Assembly (NCBI RefSeq): GCF_028368855.1
Contig: NZ_JAQNCY010000001.1
Span: 434,001-498,000 of the forward strand
Direction: 5' to 3'
DNA: 64,000 nt
Origin: Leisingera sp. SS27
Lineage (GTDB): Bacteria > Pseudomonadota > Alphaproteobacteria > Rhodobacterales > Rhodobacteraceae
The notes under the pieces were generated by a model, which saw only the letters and a list, made by a program, of their open reading frames with translations, made no database searches and was not told the DNA's origin. Below are positions 26,546 through 38,206 of the stretch, in pieces. A program made the position numbers and the translations under genes. How positions within the stretch are numbered: position 1 is the first letter of the stretch; each line of letters begins with the position of its first letter.

Positions 26546-26841
26546 GGGCGCCGCCCGTTACCATTGCACAATTACCAATGTGTGCTGCCCGTTGCTTGAG
26601 CGGGCGATGCGTGCTTCTCCCTCCTTCTGACATGAAAAAACCGCCGCACATCCGGGCAGATGGCGGCGGCAGTCATGCTCTGCGGTGCGGGACCCGGGCG
26701 GGCCAGGCAGGATCTTGAGGCAATTCAGTCAAAGATCGGGCCGAGGGGGATCGGGACAGGCGGTTGATCCCCAAAAAACAGTCCGGGACAGGAAAGGGCC
26801 GGCCCGGCACAGCAGTGGCATTCAGGAAAACGGTAAGGGGA
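26546..26841. other. Intergenic stretch with minus-strand terminator
   Basis: I see no gene. The right part is the 3' untranslated region of the 40-residue protein at 26842-26964. The terminator at 26635-26669 would leave a transcript tail of about 170 bases after that protein's stop codon, long enough to hold regulatory RNA, but no conserved structure can be named. Confidence 0.5.
26635..26669 (-). terminator. Rho-independent terminator of the SOS-linked small gene
   Basis: On the minus strand the stem CCGCCGCC..ATC / GAT..GCGGCGG with loop TGCCCG runs into TTTTTT. It is the first good terminator after ligA-recG and the small gene. Confidence 0.75.
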
Positions 26842-26964
26842 TCAGAACAGCCCCGGCAGGTGCAGCGCCGCCACAAGCATCACCATCAGCGAGGCCGCGC
26901 CGATGGCGTCCTGCAGCAGGGTCGAATGGGCATTTTGAATGGTGGTCTTGATCTGTGCAATCAT
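26842..26964 (-). CDS. 40-residue membrane miniprotein downstream of recG
   Basis: Short open frame of 40 residues, start MIAQIKTTIQNAHSTL and end AALHLPGLF. The first 17 residues are polar and can form an amphipathic helix; residues about 18-38 (DAIGAASLMVMLVAAL) make one membrane helix. A strong AGGAGG ribosome-binding site sits at the correct distance before the ATG, which supports it as real. It lies 149 bases after recG on the same strand. A LexA-type box lies about 85 bases upstream (27048-27062). This combination, a single-helix small membrane protein after an SOS box, resembles the Caulobacter division inhibitor SidA, but there is no obvious sequence identity. Confidence 0.65.
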   Translation of the reverse strand: MIAQIKTTIQNAHSTLLQDAIGAASLMVMLVAALHLPGLF

Positions 26965-27047
26965 GGCTCGGGCCTCCTCCAGTCTGTGATGCTGCTCTCT
27001 GGCAATCTTGTTGCCTCTTTGTTCTCATTTTCAGGCGCGCCTGTAAA

Positions 27048-27082
27048 GAACTTTTTGAGAACATTTGCGAACATAGGGGAAC
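27048..27082 (-). promoter_or_regulatory. LexA-type SOS box in a phased GAAC series
   Basis: GAAC-n7-GAAC (27048-27062) is the reverse form of the GTTC-n7-GTTC LexA box established for alphaproteobacteria. Two further GAACs follow at 27069 and 27079, at 10-base steps, with another at 27092. This lies between recG and the small protein gene, whose start codon is 84 bases away on the minus strand. Confidence 0.6.
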
Positions 27083-27112
27083 ACTAAGGCGGAACAGACG
27101 CCTAACGGCTGC

Positions 27113-31611
<4,499 letters not shown>

Positions 31612-31619
31612 TCATCCTT

Positions 31620-32339
31620 TCAGGCGCCGACAGCCATCCGCTGACCGCCAGACATATGATCCTCCTGCGGATCGCGCAGCACATAGCCGCGGCCCCAGAC
31701 GGTTTCGATATAGTTCTCGCCATCCGTCGCGTTACTGAGTTTCTTACGCAACTTGCAGATGAAAACATCGATGATCTTCAGTTCCGGCTCATCCATGCCG
31801 CCATAAAGATGGTTCAGGAACATCTCTTTGGTCAGCGTGGTGCCCTTGCGCAGGGACAGAAGCTCCAGCATCTGGTATTCCTTGCCGGTCAGATGCACGG
31901 CCTTGCCGCCGGCTTCCACCGTCTTGGCGTCCAGGTTGACCGCGATCTTGCCGGTCTTGATAATCGACTGCGAATGGCCCTTGGAGCGCCGGATGATCGC
32001 ATGGATCCGCGCCACCAGTTCCTCGCGGTGGAAAGGTTTAGTCAGATAGTCGTCCGCACCAAAGCCGAAGCCCTTGATCTTGTTCTCAGTATCGTCGGCA
32101 CCGGACAGGATCAGAATGGGGGTTTCGATGCGGGACATGCGCAGCTGGCGCAGCACCTCGTGGCCGTTCATATCCGGCAGCCCCAGATCCAAAAGGATCA
32201 GGTCATAGTCGTAAAGTTTGGCCAGATCGATCCCTTCTTCCCCCAGATCCGTCGTATAAACGTTCAGGTTGGCATGGGTCAGCATCAGCTCGATGCTTTT
32301 TGCCGTGGTCGGATCATCCTCAACCAGCAGAATGCGCAT
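31620..32339 (-). CDS. ctrA: Cell-cycle response regulator CtrA
   Basis: OmpR-type master regulator, 239 residues. The receiver domain carries the phospho-acceptor Asp51 with acidic pocket Glu7/Asp8/Asp9 and Lys in [10 protein letters not shown]. The winged-helix DNA-binding domain ends with GRGYVLRDP. CtrA controls motility, cell cycle and, in Rhodobacterales, gene transfer agent and c-di-GMP functions. A CtrA-like site at 32400-32414, about 61 bases upstream of the start codon, suggests autoregulation. The sciP gene lies directly upstream on the same strand. Confidence 0.97.
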   Translation of the reverse strand: MRILLVEDDPTTAKSIELMLTHANLNVYTTDLGEEGIDLAKLYDYDLILLDLGLPDMNGHEVLRQLRMSRIETPILILSGADDTENKIKGFGFGADDYLTKPFHREELVARIHAIIRRSKGHSQSIIKTGKIAVNLDAKTVEAGGKAVHLTGKEYQMLELLSLRKGTTLTKEMFLNHLYGGMDEPELKIIDVFICKLRKKLSNATDGENYIETVWGRGYVLRDPQEDHMSGGQRMAVGA

Positions 32340-32399
32340 ATTATTTTCTCCGCCTGTACACTGTTTCCCTCAGGTCGCGTTAACCTTGGTGGAAAAAAG

Positions 32400-32414
32400 T
32401 TAATGCCTCGTTAC
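32400..32414 (-). promoter_or_regulatory. CtrA-like site upstream of ctrA
   Basis: On the minus strand the sequence is GTAACGAGGCATTAA, matching TTAA-n7-TTAA at all but one base. It lies 61 bases upstream of the ctrA ATG. Confidence 0.5.
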
Positions 32415-32456
32415 CATGATGGTTAATTTAGAATTTCAACTCAAGGGCGGCCTGAT

Positions 32457-32744
32457 TTATTTTGCGTCCTGATCACGGAATTTCTTGAGACGTGTGGTTT
32501 TCAGGGCCTCTTCGCCATGATCGGCAACGGCCGCGACCCAGCTGCGGAACTCTTCCTCGCTCAGCCCATAGCGGCGCATCGCTTCCTTTTGCGGCAGCAG
32601 CCCGTAGAGAACACCGCGCACCACAGCCGCCTTGCGCGAGGCCACCCAGCGCTTGGTGGTTTCCGGCGGCAGATCCGCCCGGGTCATGATGGTTCCGTCC
32701 GGCAGGGTGACTGCCCGCGGCCCGTCGACTTTCTTCAAAAACAT
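32457..32744 (-). CDS. sciP: CtrA inhibitor protein SciP (DUF1153)
   Basis: Small helical HTH protein of 95 residues, matching the Caulobacter SciP in DUF1153: LPDGTIMTRADLPPETTKRWV, VVRGVLYGLL and SEEEFRSWVAAV. In Caulobacter SciP binds CtrA and blocks its recruitment of RNA polymerase. ATG 32744 follows GAGGGAAG. The gene lies just upstream of ctrA (117-base gap), so regulator and its inhibitor are adjacent. A weak CtrA-like site is at 32803-32817, about 60 bases before its start. Confidence 0.88.
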   Translation of the reverse strand: MFLKKVDGPRAVTLPDGTIMTRADLPPETTKRWVASRKAAVVRGVLYGLLPQKEAMRRYGLSEEEFRSWVAAVADHGEEALKTTRLKKFRDQDAK

Positions 32745-32802
32745 CTTTCTTCCCTCTGAAGATCTTGCTCGTTGGGTCTGGCACCAGAATTTCCCATCAG
32801 GC

Positions 32803-32817
32803 TTAACGCTGCATGAA
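32803..32817 (-). promoter_or_regulatory. Weak CtrA-like site upstream of sciP
   Basis: TTAACGCTGCATGAA on the plus strand differs by one base from TTAA-n7-TTAA. It lies 59 bases upstream of the sciP start and in the promoter region shared with divergent mnmA. Confidence 0.4.
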
Positions 32818-32891
32818 CCACGCCCCTTGAGAGTCCTTAGGATTTTCATATATTCTGCGGCGCCTGCCCCCTTGCCTTTAGGAGCTGCCCC

Positions 32892-34037
32892 ATGGCGCTG
32901 GACCAAGACCTGGAACTGAACTCGCTCGGCTTTGCCAAACCGCCCTCGGAAACCCGGGTGGTGGTGGCCATGTCCGGCGGCGTCGACAGCTCTGTTGTTG
33001 CTGCATATTTGGCCGATCAGGGCTATGACGTGGTGGGCGTCACGCTTCAGCTTTACGATCACGGCGCGGCGCTGGCCAAAAAGGGCGCCTGCTGCGCGGG
33101 CATCGATATCCACGACGCACGCCGCGTGGCAGAGGAGCGCGGCTTCCCGCATTACGTTCTGGATTATGAGAACATTTTTAAAGATGCGGTGATTGACGAG
33201 TTCGCCGACAGCTATCTGGCAGGTGCTACCCCGGTGCCCTGCATCCGCTGCAACGAGCGGGTGAAGTTCAAAGACCTTCTGGAAACCGCCAAGGATCTGG
33301 AGGCCGACTGCATGGCAACCGGCCATTACATCCAGCGCAAGATGGGCGAGCACGGGCCGGAACTGCATTCGGCAGAGGACGCCAACCGCGACCAAAGCTA
33401 TTTCCTGTTCTCCACCACGCCGGAGCAGCTGGATTACCTGCGCTTTCCGCTGGGTCACCTGCCCTCGAAGGACGCCACCCGCGAGATGGCAGCACAATAC
33501 GGCCTTGCGGTAGCGGACAAGCCCGACAGCCAGGACATCTGCTTTGTTCCGGACGGCAATTACGCCAGCGTGATCGAAAAACTGCGCCCCGGTGCGGCAG
33601 AACCGGGCGAAATCGTGCACTCGGACGGCCGGGTACTGGGCAGCCATGAGGGCGTCATCCACTACACAATCGGCCAGCGCCGCGGTCTCGGCATCGGCGG
33701 CCTGTCAGAGCCGCTTTATGTTGTGAAGCTGGACGTTGACAAGAAACAGGTGGTTGTCGGCCCCAAGGAGCTGCTGGCGACCCGCACCATCCCGGTGCGC
33801 GAGATCAACTGGCTGGGCGATGAACCCTTTACCTCCCGCGAAGAATGGCATCTGAAGGTCAAGGTCCGCTCCACCCGCCCGCCGCGCGAGGCAATCATCC
33901 GGCCGCTGACCGATACCACCGCCGAGGTGGAGCTGCTGACGCCGGAGGAAGGTGTCTCCCCCGGTCAGGCATGTGTGTTTTACGCCAGTGAAGGCAGCCG
34001 CATCTTCGGCGGAGGCTGGATCTGGCGCGGCTACTGA
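32892..34037 (+). CDS. mnmA: tRNA-specific 2-thiouridylase MnmA
   Basis: Inserts sulfur at U34 of tRNA-Lys, -Glu and -Gln. The 381-residue enzyme has the PP-loop [17 protein letters not shown] (about 23-39), the catalytic cysteines in [14 protein letters not shown] and [12 protein letters not shown], and the C-terminal β-barrel with GGGWIWR. ATG 32892 follows AGGAG at about 32878. It diverges from sciP and ends before a structured intergenic region. Confidence 0.97.
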   Translation: MALDQDLELNSLGFAKPPSETRVVVAMSGGVDSSVVAAYLADQGYDVVGVTLQLYDHGAALAKKGACCAGIDIHDARRVAEERGFPHYVLDYENIFKDAVIDEFADSYLAGATPVPCIRCNERVKFKDLLETAKDLEADCMATGHYIQRKMGEHGPELHSAEDANRDQSYFLFSTTPEQLDYLRFPLGHLPSKDATREMAAQYGLAVADKPDSQDICFVPDGNYASVIEKLRPGAAEPGEIVHSDGRVLGSHEGVIHYTIGQRRGLGIGGLSEPLYVVKLDVDKKQVVVGPKELLATRTIPVREINWLGDEPFTSREEWHLKVKVRSTRPPREAIIRPLTDTTAEVELLTPEEGVSPGQACVFYASEGSRIFGGGWIWRGY

Positions 34038-34057
34038 TCCCCTGCCCGCAACTCCGG

Positions 34058-34105
34058 GTCAAGGAAGGCGCAGCCTCCGCGCGGCACGCGCGGCTTGTCC
34101 TTGAC
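34058..34105 (+). other. Branched inverted-repeat structure after mnmA
   Basis: GTCAAGGA and TCCTTGAC pair as an 8-bp outer stem. Inside, AGGC-GCA-GCCT and CCGCGCG-GCA-CGCGCGG form two side-by-side hairpins, so the whole can fold as a three-way junction. It begins 21 bases after the mnmA stop. Confidence 0.55.
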
Positions 34106-34133
34106 GCGGCACCTTAAAACCATACTCGGATTG

Positions 34134-34163
34134 GCGCCTGAGGGCAGATCTGCCCTCAGGCGC
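34134..34163. repeat. Perfect 30-bp palindrome
   Basis: GCGCCTGAGGGCAGA pairs with TCTGCCCTCAGGCGC with no loop. It is followed by TTCTCAG on the plus strand, a poor U-tract. It may terminate mnmA transcription or belong to a structured RNA. Confidence 0.65.
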
Positions 34164-34211
34164 TTCTCAGCAAAACCAGCAAATTTTTCGGCTTTCGCAG
34201 CGGTGTTTTTT

Positions 34212-34260
34212 CCGCAGCAGCCCTGCGGTAAGCGCCGCGCGGATGCCCAAGCATCCGCGC
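34212..34260. repeat. Two further hairpins in the mnmA-lpxB gap
   Basis: CCGCAG-n5-CTGCGG (34212-34228) and GCGCGGATGC-CCAA-GCATCCGCGC (34237-34260, a perfect 10-bp stem). Together with the two elements to the left they fill a 270-base convergent intergenic region with no recognisable gene. Confidence 0.6.
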
Positions 34261-34307
34261 CACCGGAAGACACGCGGCGGAGGCTCTGCATCCGCTGCGC
34301 CGTGGCC

Positions 34308-35474
34308 TCAGCCAGCTGGCAGCCGGCTAAGAACCGCCCGCGCGGCACGCAGACCCGGAGCCTCTCCACCCTGCCCCAGGCGCGCCATGGTCAATTCCAT
34401 CGCGTCCATTTGGTCGCTTGGGTTCTCTGCCAGCGCTTCCAGCCTGGCGGAGATGTTCTCTGGCGTGCAATCGGGCCCCAGGCATTCCGGCACCACGCGG
34501 GTATCGCTCACCAGATTGACCAGCGTCACCGTGTCGATCAGTGCCATGCGTTTCATGATCTGCCAGGTGAGCCATTGAAACTTATAAGCGATCACCATCG
34601 GTGTACGGGCTGCGGCCAGTTCCAGCGACACCGTGCCGGACGCGGCCAGCGCCAGGCTGGCAGAGGCAAAGGCTGCACGTTTGTGCGCCTTGGCCGAAGC
34701 GGCGTCATATTTGTTCGGATCGACCAGCACCGTTCCGCCCGGCCAGTTCTGCAAGGCGTCCTGCACAAAGCCCGCAACAGGTCCAGCTGCAGGAACCACA
34801 ATCCGGTAGTCTGGATGCCTTGCACAGAACTTAAGCAGCGCCTTGCCGAACTCCGGTGCCAGCCGCGAGACTTCAGACCGGCGCGAGCCGGGCAGCGCCA
34901 GCACAAAAGGCGCGCCGTTCAGGCTGAATTCACTGCGGAATGCGGCAATCTCTGCGTCCGTGGCCTGCGGCTCCGCCACCACCGGGTGGCCGACAAAGTC
35001 GCAGTCCATCCCAGCCGCTTCCATATAGGGGGGCTCAAACGGCAACAGCGCCAGCACATGGTCGATGACTTCCGCCATCTTCTGCGCCCGCTTGGGCCGC
35101 CACGCCCAGACCGAAGGTGCAACGTAGTGCACGGTTCGGATATTACTGCGCTCCTTGACCAGCCGCGCCACGCGCAGGGAAAAATCCGGGCTGTCGATCG
35201 TGATCAGCACATCCGGCTTGCTCTCGATGACAGCCTCTGCCGTCTCGCGGATCCGGCGCTTGAGGTGGCGGTACTTGGGCAGCACTTCTGCAAGCCCCAT
35301 CACCGACAGCTCATCCATGGGGAAAAGGGAGGTCAGCCCCTGCTCCGCCATCAGCGTCCCGCCGACACCATCGAATTGAACGCCGGGTGACAGTTGTTTC
35401 AGGCCTGCCATAAGCGCGCCGCCCAGCCGGTCGCCCGAAGGCTCGCCAGCCAGGACGAAGACCCGCAGGCTCAT
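34308..35474 (-). CDS. lpxB: Lipid-A-disaccharide synthase
   Basis: Joins UDP-2,3-diacylglucosamine and lipid X in lipid A synthesis at the inner membrane, 388 residues. It is a GT-B enzyme with FVLAGEPSGDRLGG near the start, VWAWRPKRAQKMAEVIDHVLALLPFE (visible around residues 115-140) and the C-terminal GTVSLELAAARTPMVIAYKF nucleotide-sugar site. It is the last gene of the lipid A operon and overlaps lpxI by four bases. Confidence 0.96.
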   Translation of the reverse strand: MSLRVFVLAGEPSGDRLGGALMAGLKQLSPGVQFDGVGGTLMAEQGLTSLFPMDELSVMGLAEVLPKYRHLKRRIRETAEAVIESKPDVLITIDSPDFSLRVARLVKERSNIRTVHYVAPSVWAWRPKRAQKMAEVIDHVLALLPFEPPYMEAAGMDCDFVGHPVVAEPQATDAEIAAFRSEFSLNGAPFVLALPGSRRSEVSRLAPEFGKALLKFCARHPDYRIVVPAAGPVAGFVQDALQNWPGGTVLVDPNKYDAASAKAHKRAAFASASLALAASGTVSLELAAARTPMVIAYKFQWLTWQIMKRMALIDTVTLVNLVSDTRVVPECLGPDCTPENISARLEALAENPSDQMDAMELTMARLGQGGEAPGLRAARAVLSRLPAG

Positions 35475-36259
35475 GCCTCGCGCAGCCAGAGGAACAGACC
35501 GAGCCGGTCACAGGCCGCAACCACGGCATCCTGATCCAGAACGATGACACCGCCCGCTTCCAGCACCATACCGGAAAGGCCGGCCTTGGCCGCAGCTTCA
35601 ACCGTTTCCACCCCGATCGCGGGCAGGTCTGCGCGGCGGTCCTGACCGGGTTTCGGCGCCTTGAACAGCAACCCGCCCTGACCGTCCGGCCGCTGCTGCA
35701 GGGCGGCCAGCATCCAATCCGTTCCAAACAGGTTCTCAACCGCAATTGCCTGCTGCTTGCGCACGGCGCAGGACTGCCCGATGTCAGCCGCCGACATTGC
35801 CGCGACGATCTCTGCGCCGCGTTCCGCATCCGCCTTGTCCAGCTCGCCCGGCTGCACTTTGGTCGGCACGCCAGCATCCATCAGCAGGTCCGGCGCCACC
35901 TCATGGGCGGCGCGCACGGCAAAACCGGCCTGCTCAAAAATGCCCATGATGGCCCGCAAGGCGCCATCGTCACCGGCCGCCAGCGCCGCTTGCAGCACCG
36001 GTACCAGCGGCATCGTGGCCGCATCAATGGCAGAGGGGTCAATCTGAGGTCGGCGCACGGCACCTGCCAGGCAAATCTCGGTCACCTCTGCCGCCTGCAG
36101 CCGCTCCAGAAAGCTGCCAAGCTGTTCAAACCGGAAGGTGATCTCAGGATCGACCATATCCGGCTCGGCCCCTGCCATCGCGCAAATCAGCGGACGGCCC
36201 GGTGCATGCGCGGCCACTTCAGCCGGCAGCGCGCCGGTCCCTGCAATCACTGCCAGCAT
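35471..36259 (-). CDS. lpxI: UDP-2,3-diacylglucosamine pyrophosphatase LpxI
   Basis: Hydrolyses UDP-2,3-diacylglucosamine to lipid X, 262 residues. It replaces LpxH in alphaproteobacteria. LAVIIAGTGALPAEVA-type N-terminus, MGIFEQAGF and the C-terminal AGGVIVLDQDAVVAACDRLG are family features. It lies between lpxA and lpxB, overlapping lpxB by four bases and four bases after lpxA. Confidence 0.93.
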   Translation of the reverse strand: MLAVIAGTGALPAEVAAHAPGRPLICAMAGAEPDMVDPEITFRFEQLGSFLERLQAAEVTEICLAGAVRRPQIDPSAIDAATMPLVPVLQAALAAGDDGALRAIMGIFEQAGFAVRAAHEVAPDLLMDAGVPTKVQPGELDKADAERGAEIVAAMSAADIGQSCAVRKQQAIAVENLFGTDWMLAALQQRPDGQGGLLFKAPKPGQDRRADLPAIGVETVEAAAKAGLSGMVLEAGGVIVLDQDAVVAACDRLGLFLWLREA

Positions 36260-36263
36260 CGCG

Positions 36264-37049
36264 TCAGCCCCCCGGTGTCAGGAAAGAGCGGTCGCTCTCG
36301 CCGGTGATGAAAGAGACGATTTCCTGCACGTACTGGCTCTCGGTTTCATCACCCAGCCGCTTGGCACGCTCCTGGAAGGTGCCCTCGCCCTGGGCCAGCA
36401 TCTGGAAGGCTGCACGCAAGGCAGTAATGTCGCTGCGGGCGACACCTCGGCGCTTGAGGCCCACCAAGTTGAGCCCGTCCAGTTCGCCGCGCTGCGCCTG
36501 AACCAGACCATAGGGAATCACGTCATTGGTCACCATTGTGACCGCACCGATGATGGCACCGCGTCCGATCCGCACCCATTGATGGATACCGGACAACCCG
36601 CCGATGATCACATCATCCTCCAGCACGCAATGGCCCGCCACCGCGGCAGAGTTCACCACGATCACCCGGTCGCCGACCTGGGCGTCATGGGCGATGTGGC
36701 AGCCTGCCATGAACAATCCGTCATCACCGATCTTGGTCACACCGCCGCCACCCTCTGTTCCGGCATTCACCGTCACATGCTCGCGGATGCGGTTGCGCTT
36801 GCCGATCACGGTCTTGCACTTCTCGCCCTTGAACTTCAGATCCTGCGGGATCTCACCCAGCACCGCAAAGGGGAAAACCACTGTCTCGTCACCGATTTCG
36901 GTATCGCCGGTAACAACGACATGGGATTTCAGAACAACCCGGTCCCCCAGAACCGCTTCAGCGCCAACCACGCAGAACGGGCCGATCTCGCAGTCCCTTC
37001 CAAGCTTGGCGCCCTCTTCTATCACGGCACTGGGGTGAATCTTGCTCAT
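36264..37049 (-). CDS. lpxA: Acyl-ACP--UDP-GlcNAc O-acyltransferase
   Basis: First step of lipid A synthesis, 261 residues. Hexapeptide-repeat left-handed β-helix with the catalytic His in MAGCHIAHDAQV and the GLNLVGLKRRG region. ATG 37049 begins MSKIHPSAVI, one base after the fabZ stop. The longer frame from 37181 is the fabZ coding region read in another frame. Confidence 0.97.
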   Translation of the reverse strand: MSKIHPSAVIEEGAKLGRDCEIGPFCVVGAEAVLGDRVVLKSHVVVTGDTEIGDETVVFPFAVLGEIPQDLKFKGEKCKTVIGKRNRIREHVTVNAGTEGGGGVTKIGDDGLFMAGCHIAHDAQVGDRVIVVNSAAVAGHCVLEDDVIIGGLSGIHQWVRIGRGAIIGAVTMVTNDVIPYGLVQAQRGELDGLNLVGLKRRGVARSDITALRAAFQMLAQGEGTFQERAKRLGDETESQYVQEIVSFITGESDRSFLTPGG

Positions 37050-37050
37050 C

Positions 37051-37521
37051 TCAGCTGCCCTCGGCCTGGCGGTCGACCATTGCGGTGAACTCAGCCTCTG
37101 CGGCCACTTCCCCCTCAACCGTTGCCCGGCCCAGGAACTTGAAGATCTTGCCGCCCGGCTTGCCGCGCAGAGTTTCCACATGCATTTCCAGCACGTCGCC
37201 CGGCACCACCTTGCGGCGGAATTTGCACTTGTCGATGTTCATGAAGTAGATCAGCAGATCGGTGTCGACCATATCCATGCCAACACCCAGCATCACACCC
37301 GCGGTCTGCGCCATCGCCTCGACGATAGTGACACCCGGCATGATCGGCGTGCCCGGGAAATGACCCTGGAAATGCGGTTCGTTCATGGTGACATTCTTGA
37401 TGCCCCGGGCCGATTTATAGCTGTCGATGTCGACCACCTTGTCGACCAGCAGGAACGGGTAGCGGTGCGGCAGGATCCGCTGGATCAGTTGAATGTCAGC
37501 GCTTTGCAGCTCGGTGGTCAT
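37051..37521 (-). CDS. fabZ: 3-hydroxyacyl-ACP dehydratase FabZ
   Basis: Dehydrates 3-hydroxyacyl-ACP in fatty acid synthesis, 156 residues, hotdog fold. The active-site segment [21 protein letters not shown] holds the catalytic His (about residue 57) and Glu (about 71); I give it as positions 50-75. It supplies the acyl-ACP pool in competition with LpxA downstream. It lies 75 bases after ompH. Confidence 0.97.
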   Translation of the reverse strand: MTTELQSADIQLIQRILPHRYPFLLVDKVVDIDSYKSARGIKNVTMNEPHFQGHFPGTPIMPGVTIVEAMAQTAGVMLGVGMDMVDTDLLIYFMNIDKCKFRRKVVPGDVLEMHVETLRGKPGGKIFKFLGRATVEGEVAAEAEFTAMVDRQAEGS

Positions 37522-37596
37522 GCGTGGTTTCCCGTCTACGTGAAAAATACTGCGCTGTCCCTAGCAAGCGAACAGCCGTTGGGCAAGTTCGCACGC

Positions 37597-38202
37597 TCAG
37601 TGTTCGCCAGCCTCGTCCGCGGCACCATCCCCCAAAACAGCATCAATCCGCGCAATTGCCAATGACGTGATATCGGCGGCATCGGCACTCAGAAACACCG
37701 AGGAGTGGTCGAGGATCGCGCCTGCACCGGTTTCGCGCATAATCTGCTGAAGCACTGGCAGCGACGCCGCTATGAACTCACGCCTGGCATCCTCACCCAT
37801 CTGGGAGATCTCCCGCAGTTTCTGATCCTGGCGGAGGCGGGTTTCCTGCACTTTCTCGTCAAAGGAATCCGCCAAGGCACGAAAGGCTTCCGGCTCCATC
37901 CCATTGCGCCGTTCGGTCAGTTCCAGTTCTTCTTGGCGCAGTTCCGCTTCTATCCGGCGGTTTTCGGCAGTCAGAACCGCGCCTTCGGCCTCAATCTCTC
38001 GCTCCACCCGTTTGCCAAAGGCGCTTTCGGAAAACAGGCGGTCCGGCTGGATTGTGAGGATACCGCTTTGCGGCAGCCCCAGCTGGAACTCAGTTCCTCC
38101 GTTTGCATTGGCGTCCTGGGCGTGTCCGAATGGCGCCGAAAACCAATTCAGCGCAAGGGCAAGGCCAAACGCTGCCCAGTTTCCGGGCGCAAACCGCGGC
38201 AC
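37597..38202 (-). CDS. OmpH/Skp family periplasmic chaperone
   Basis: Exported chaperone for unfolded outer-membrane proteins, 201 residues including a signal peptide (about 1-28, ending FGHAQ). The middle (about 60-140) is a long charged coiled coil (IEAEGAVLTAENRRIEAELR), as in Skp tentacles. It starts four bases after bamA stops, the standard pairing of BamA with Skp. Confidence 0.85.
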   Translation of the reverse strand: MPRFAPGNWAAFGLALALNWFSAPFGHAQDANANGGTEFQLGLPQSGILTIQPDRLFSESAFGKRVEREIEAEGAVLTAENRRIEAELRQEELELTERRNGMEPEAFRALADSFDEKVQETRLRQDQKLREISQMGEDARREFIAASLPVLQQIMRETGAGAILDHSSVFLSADAADITSLAIARIDAVLGDGAADEAGEH

Positions 38203-38206
38203 CAGA

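Noticed and set aside
34134-34163. Terminator of mnmA
   Set aside because: The palindrome is perfect but is not followed by a U-tract, so I list it as a repeat and not as a terminator.
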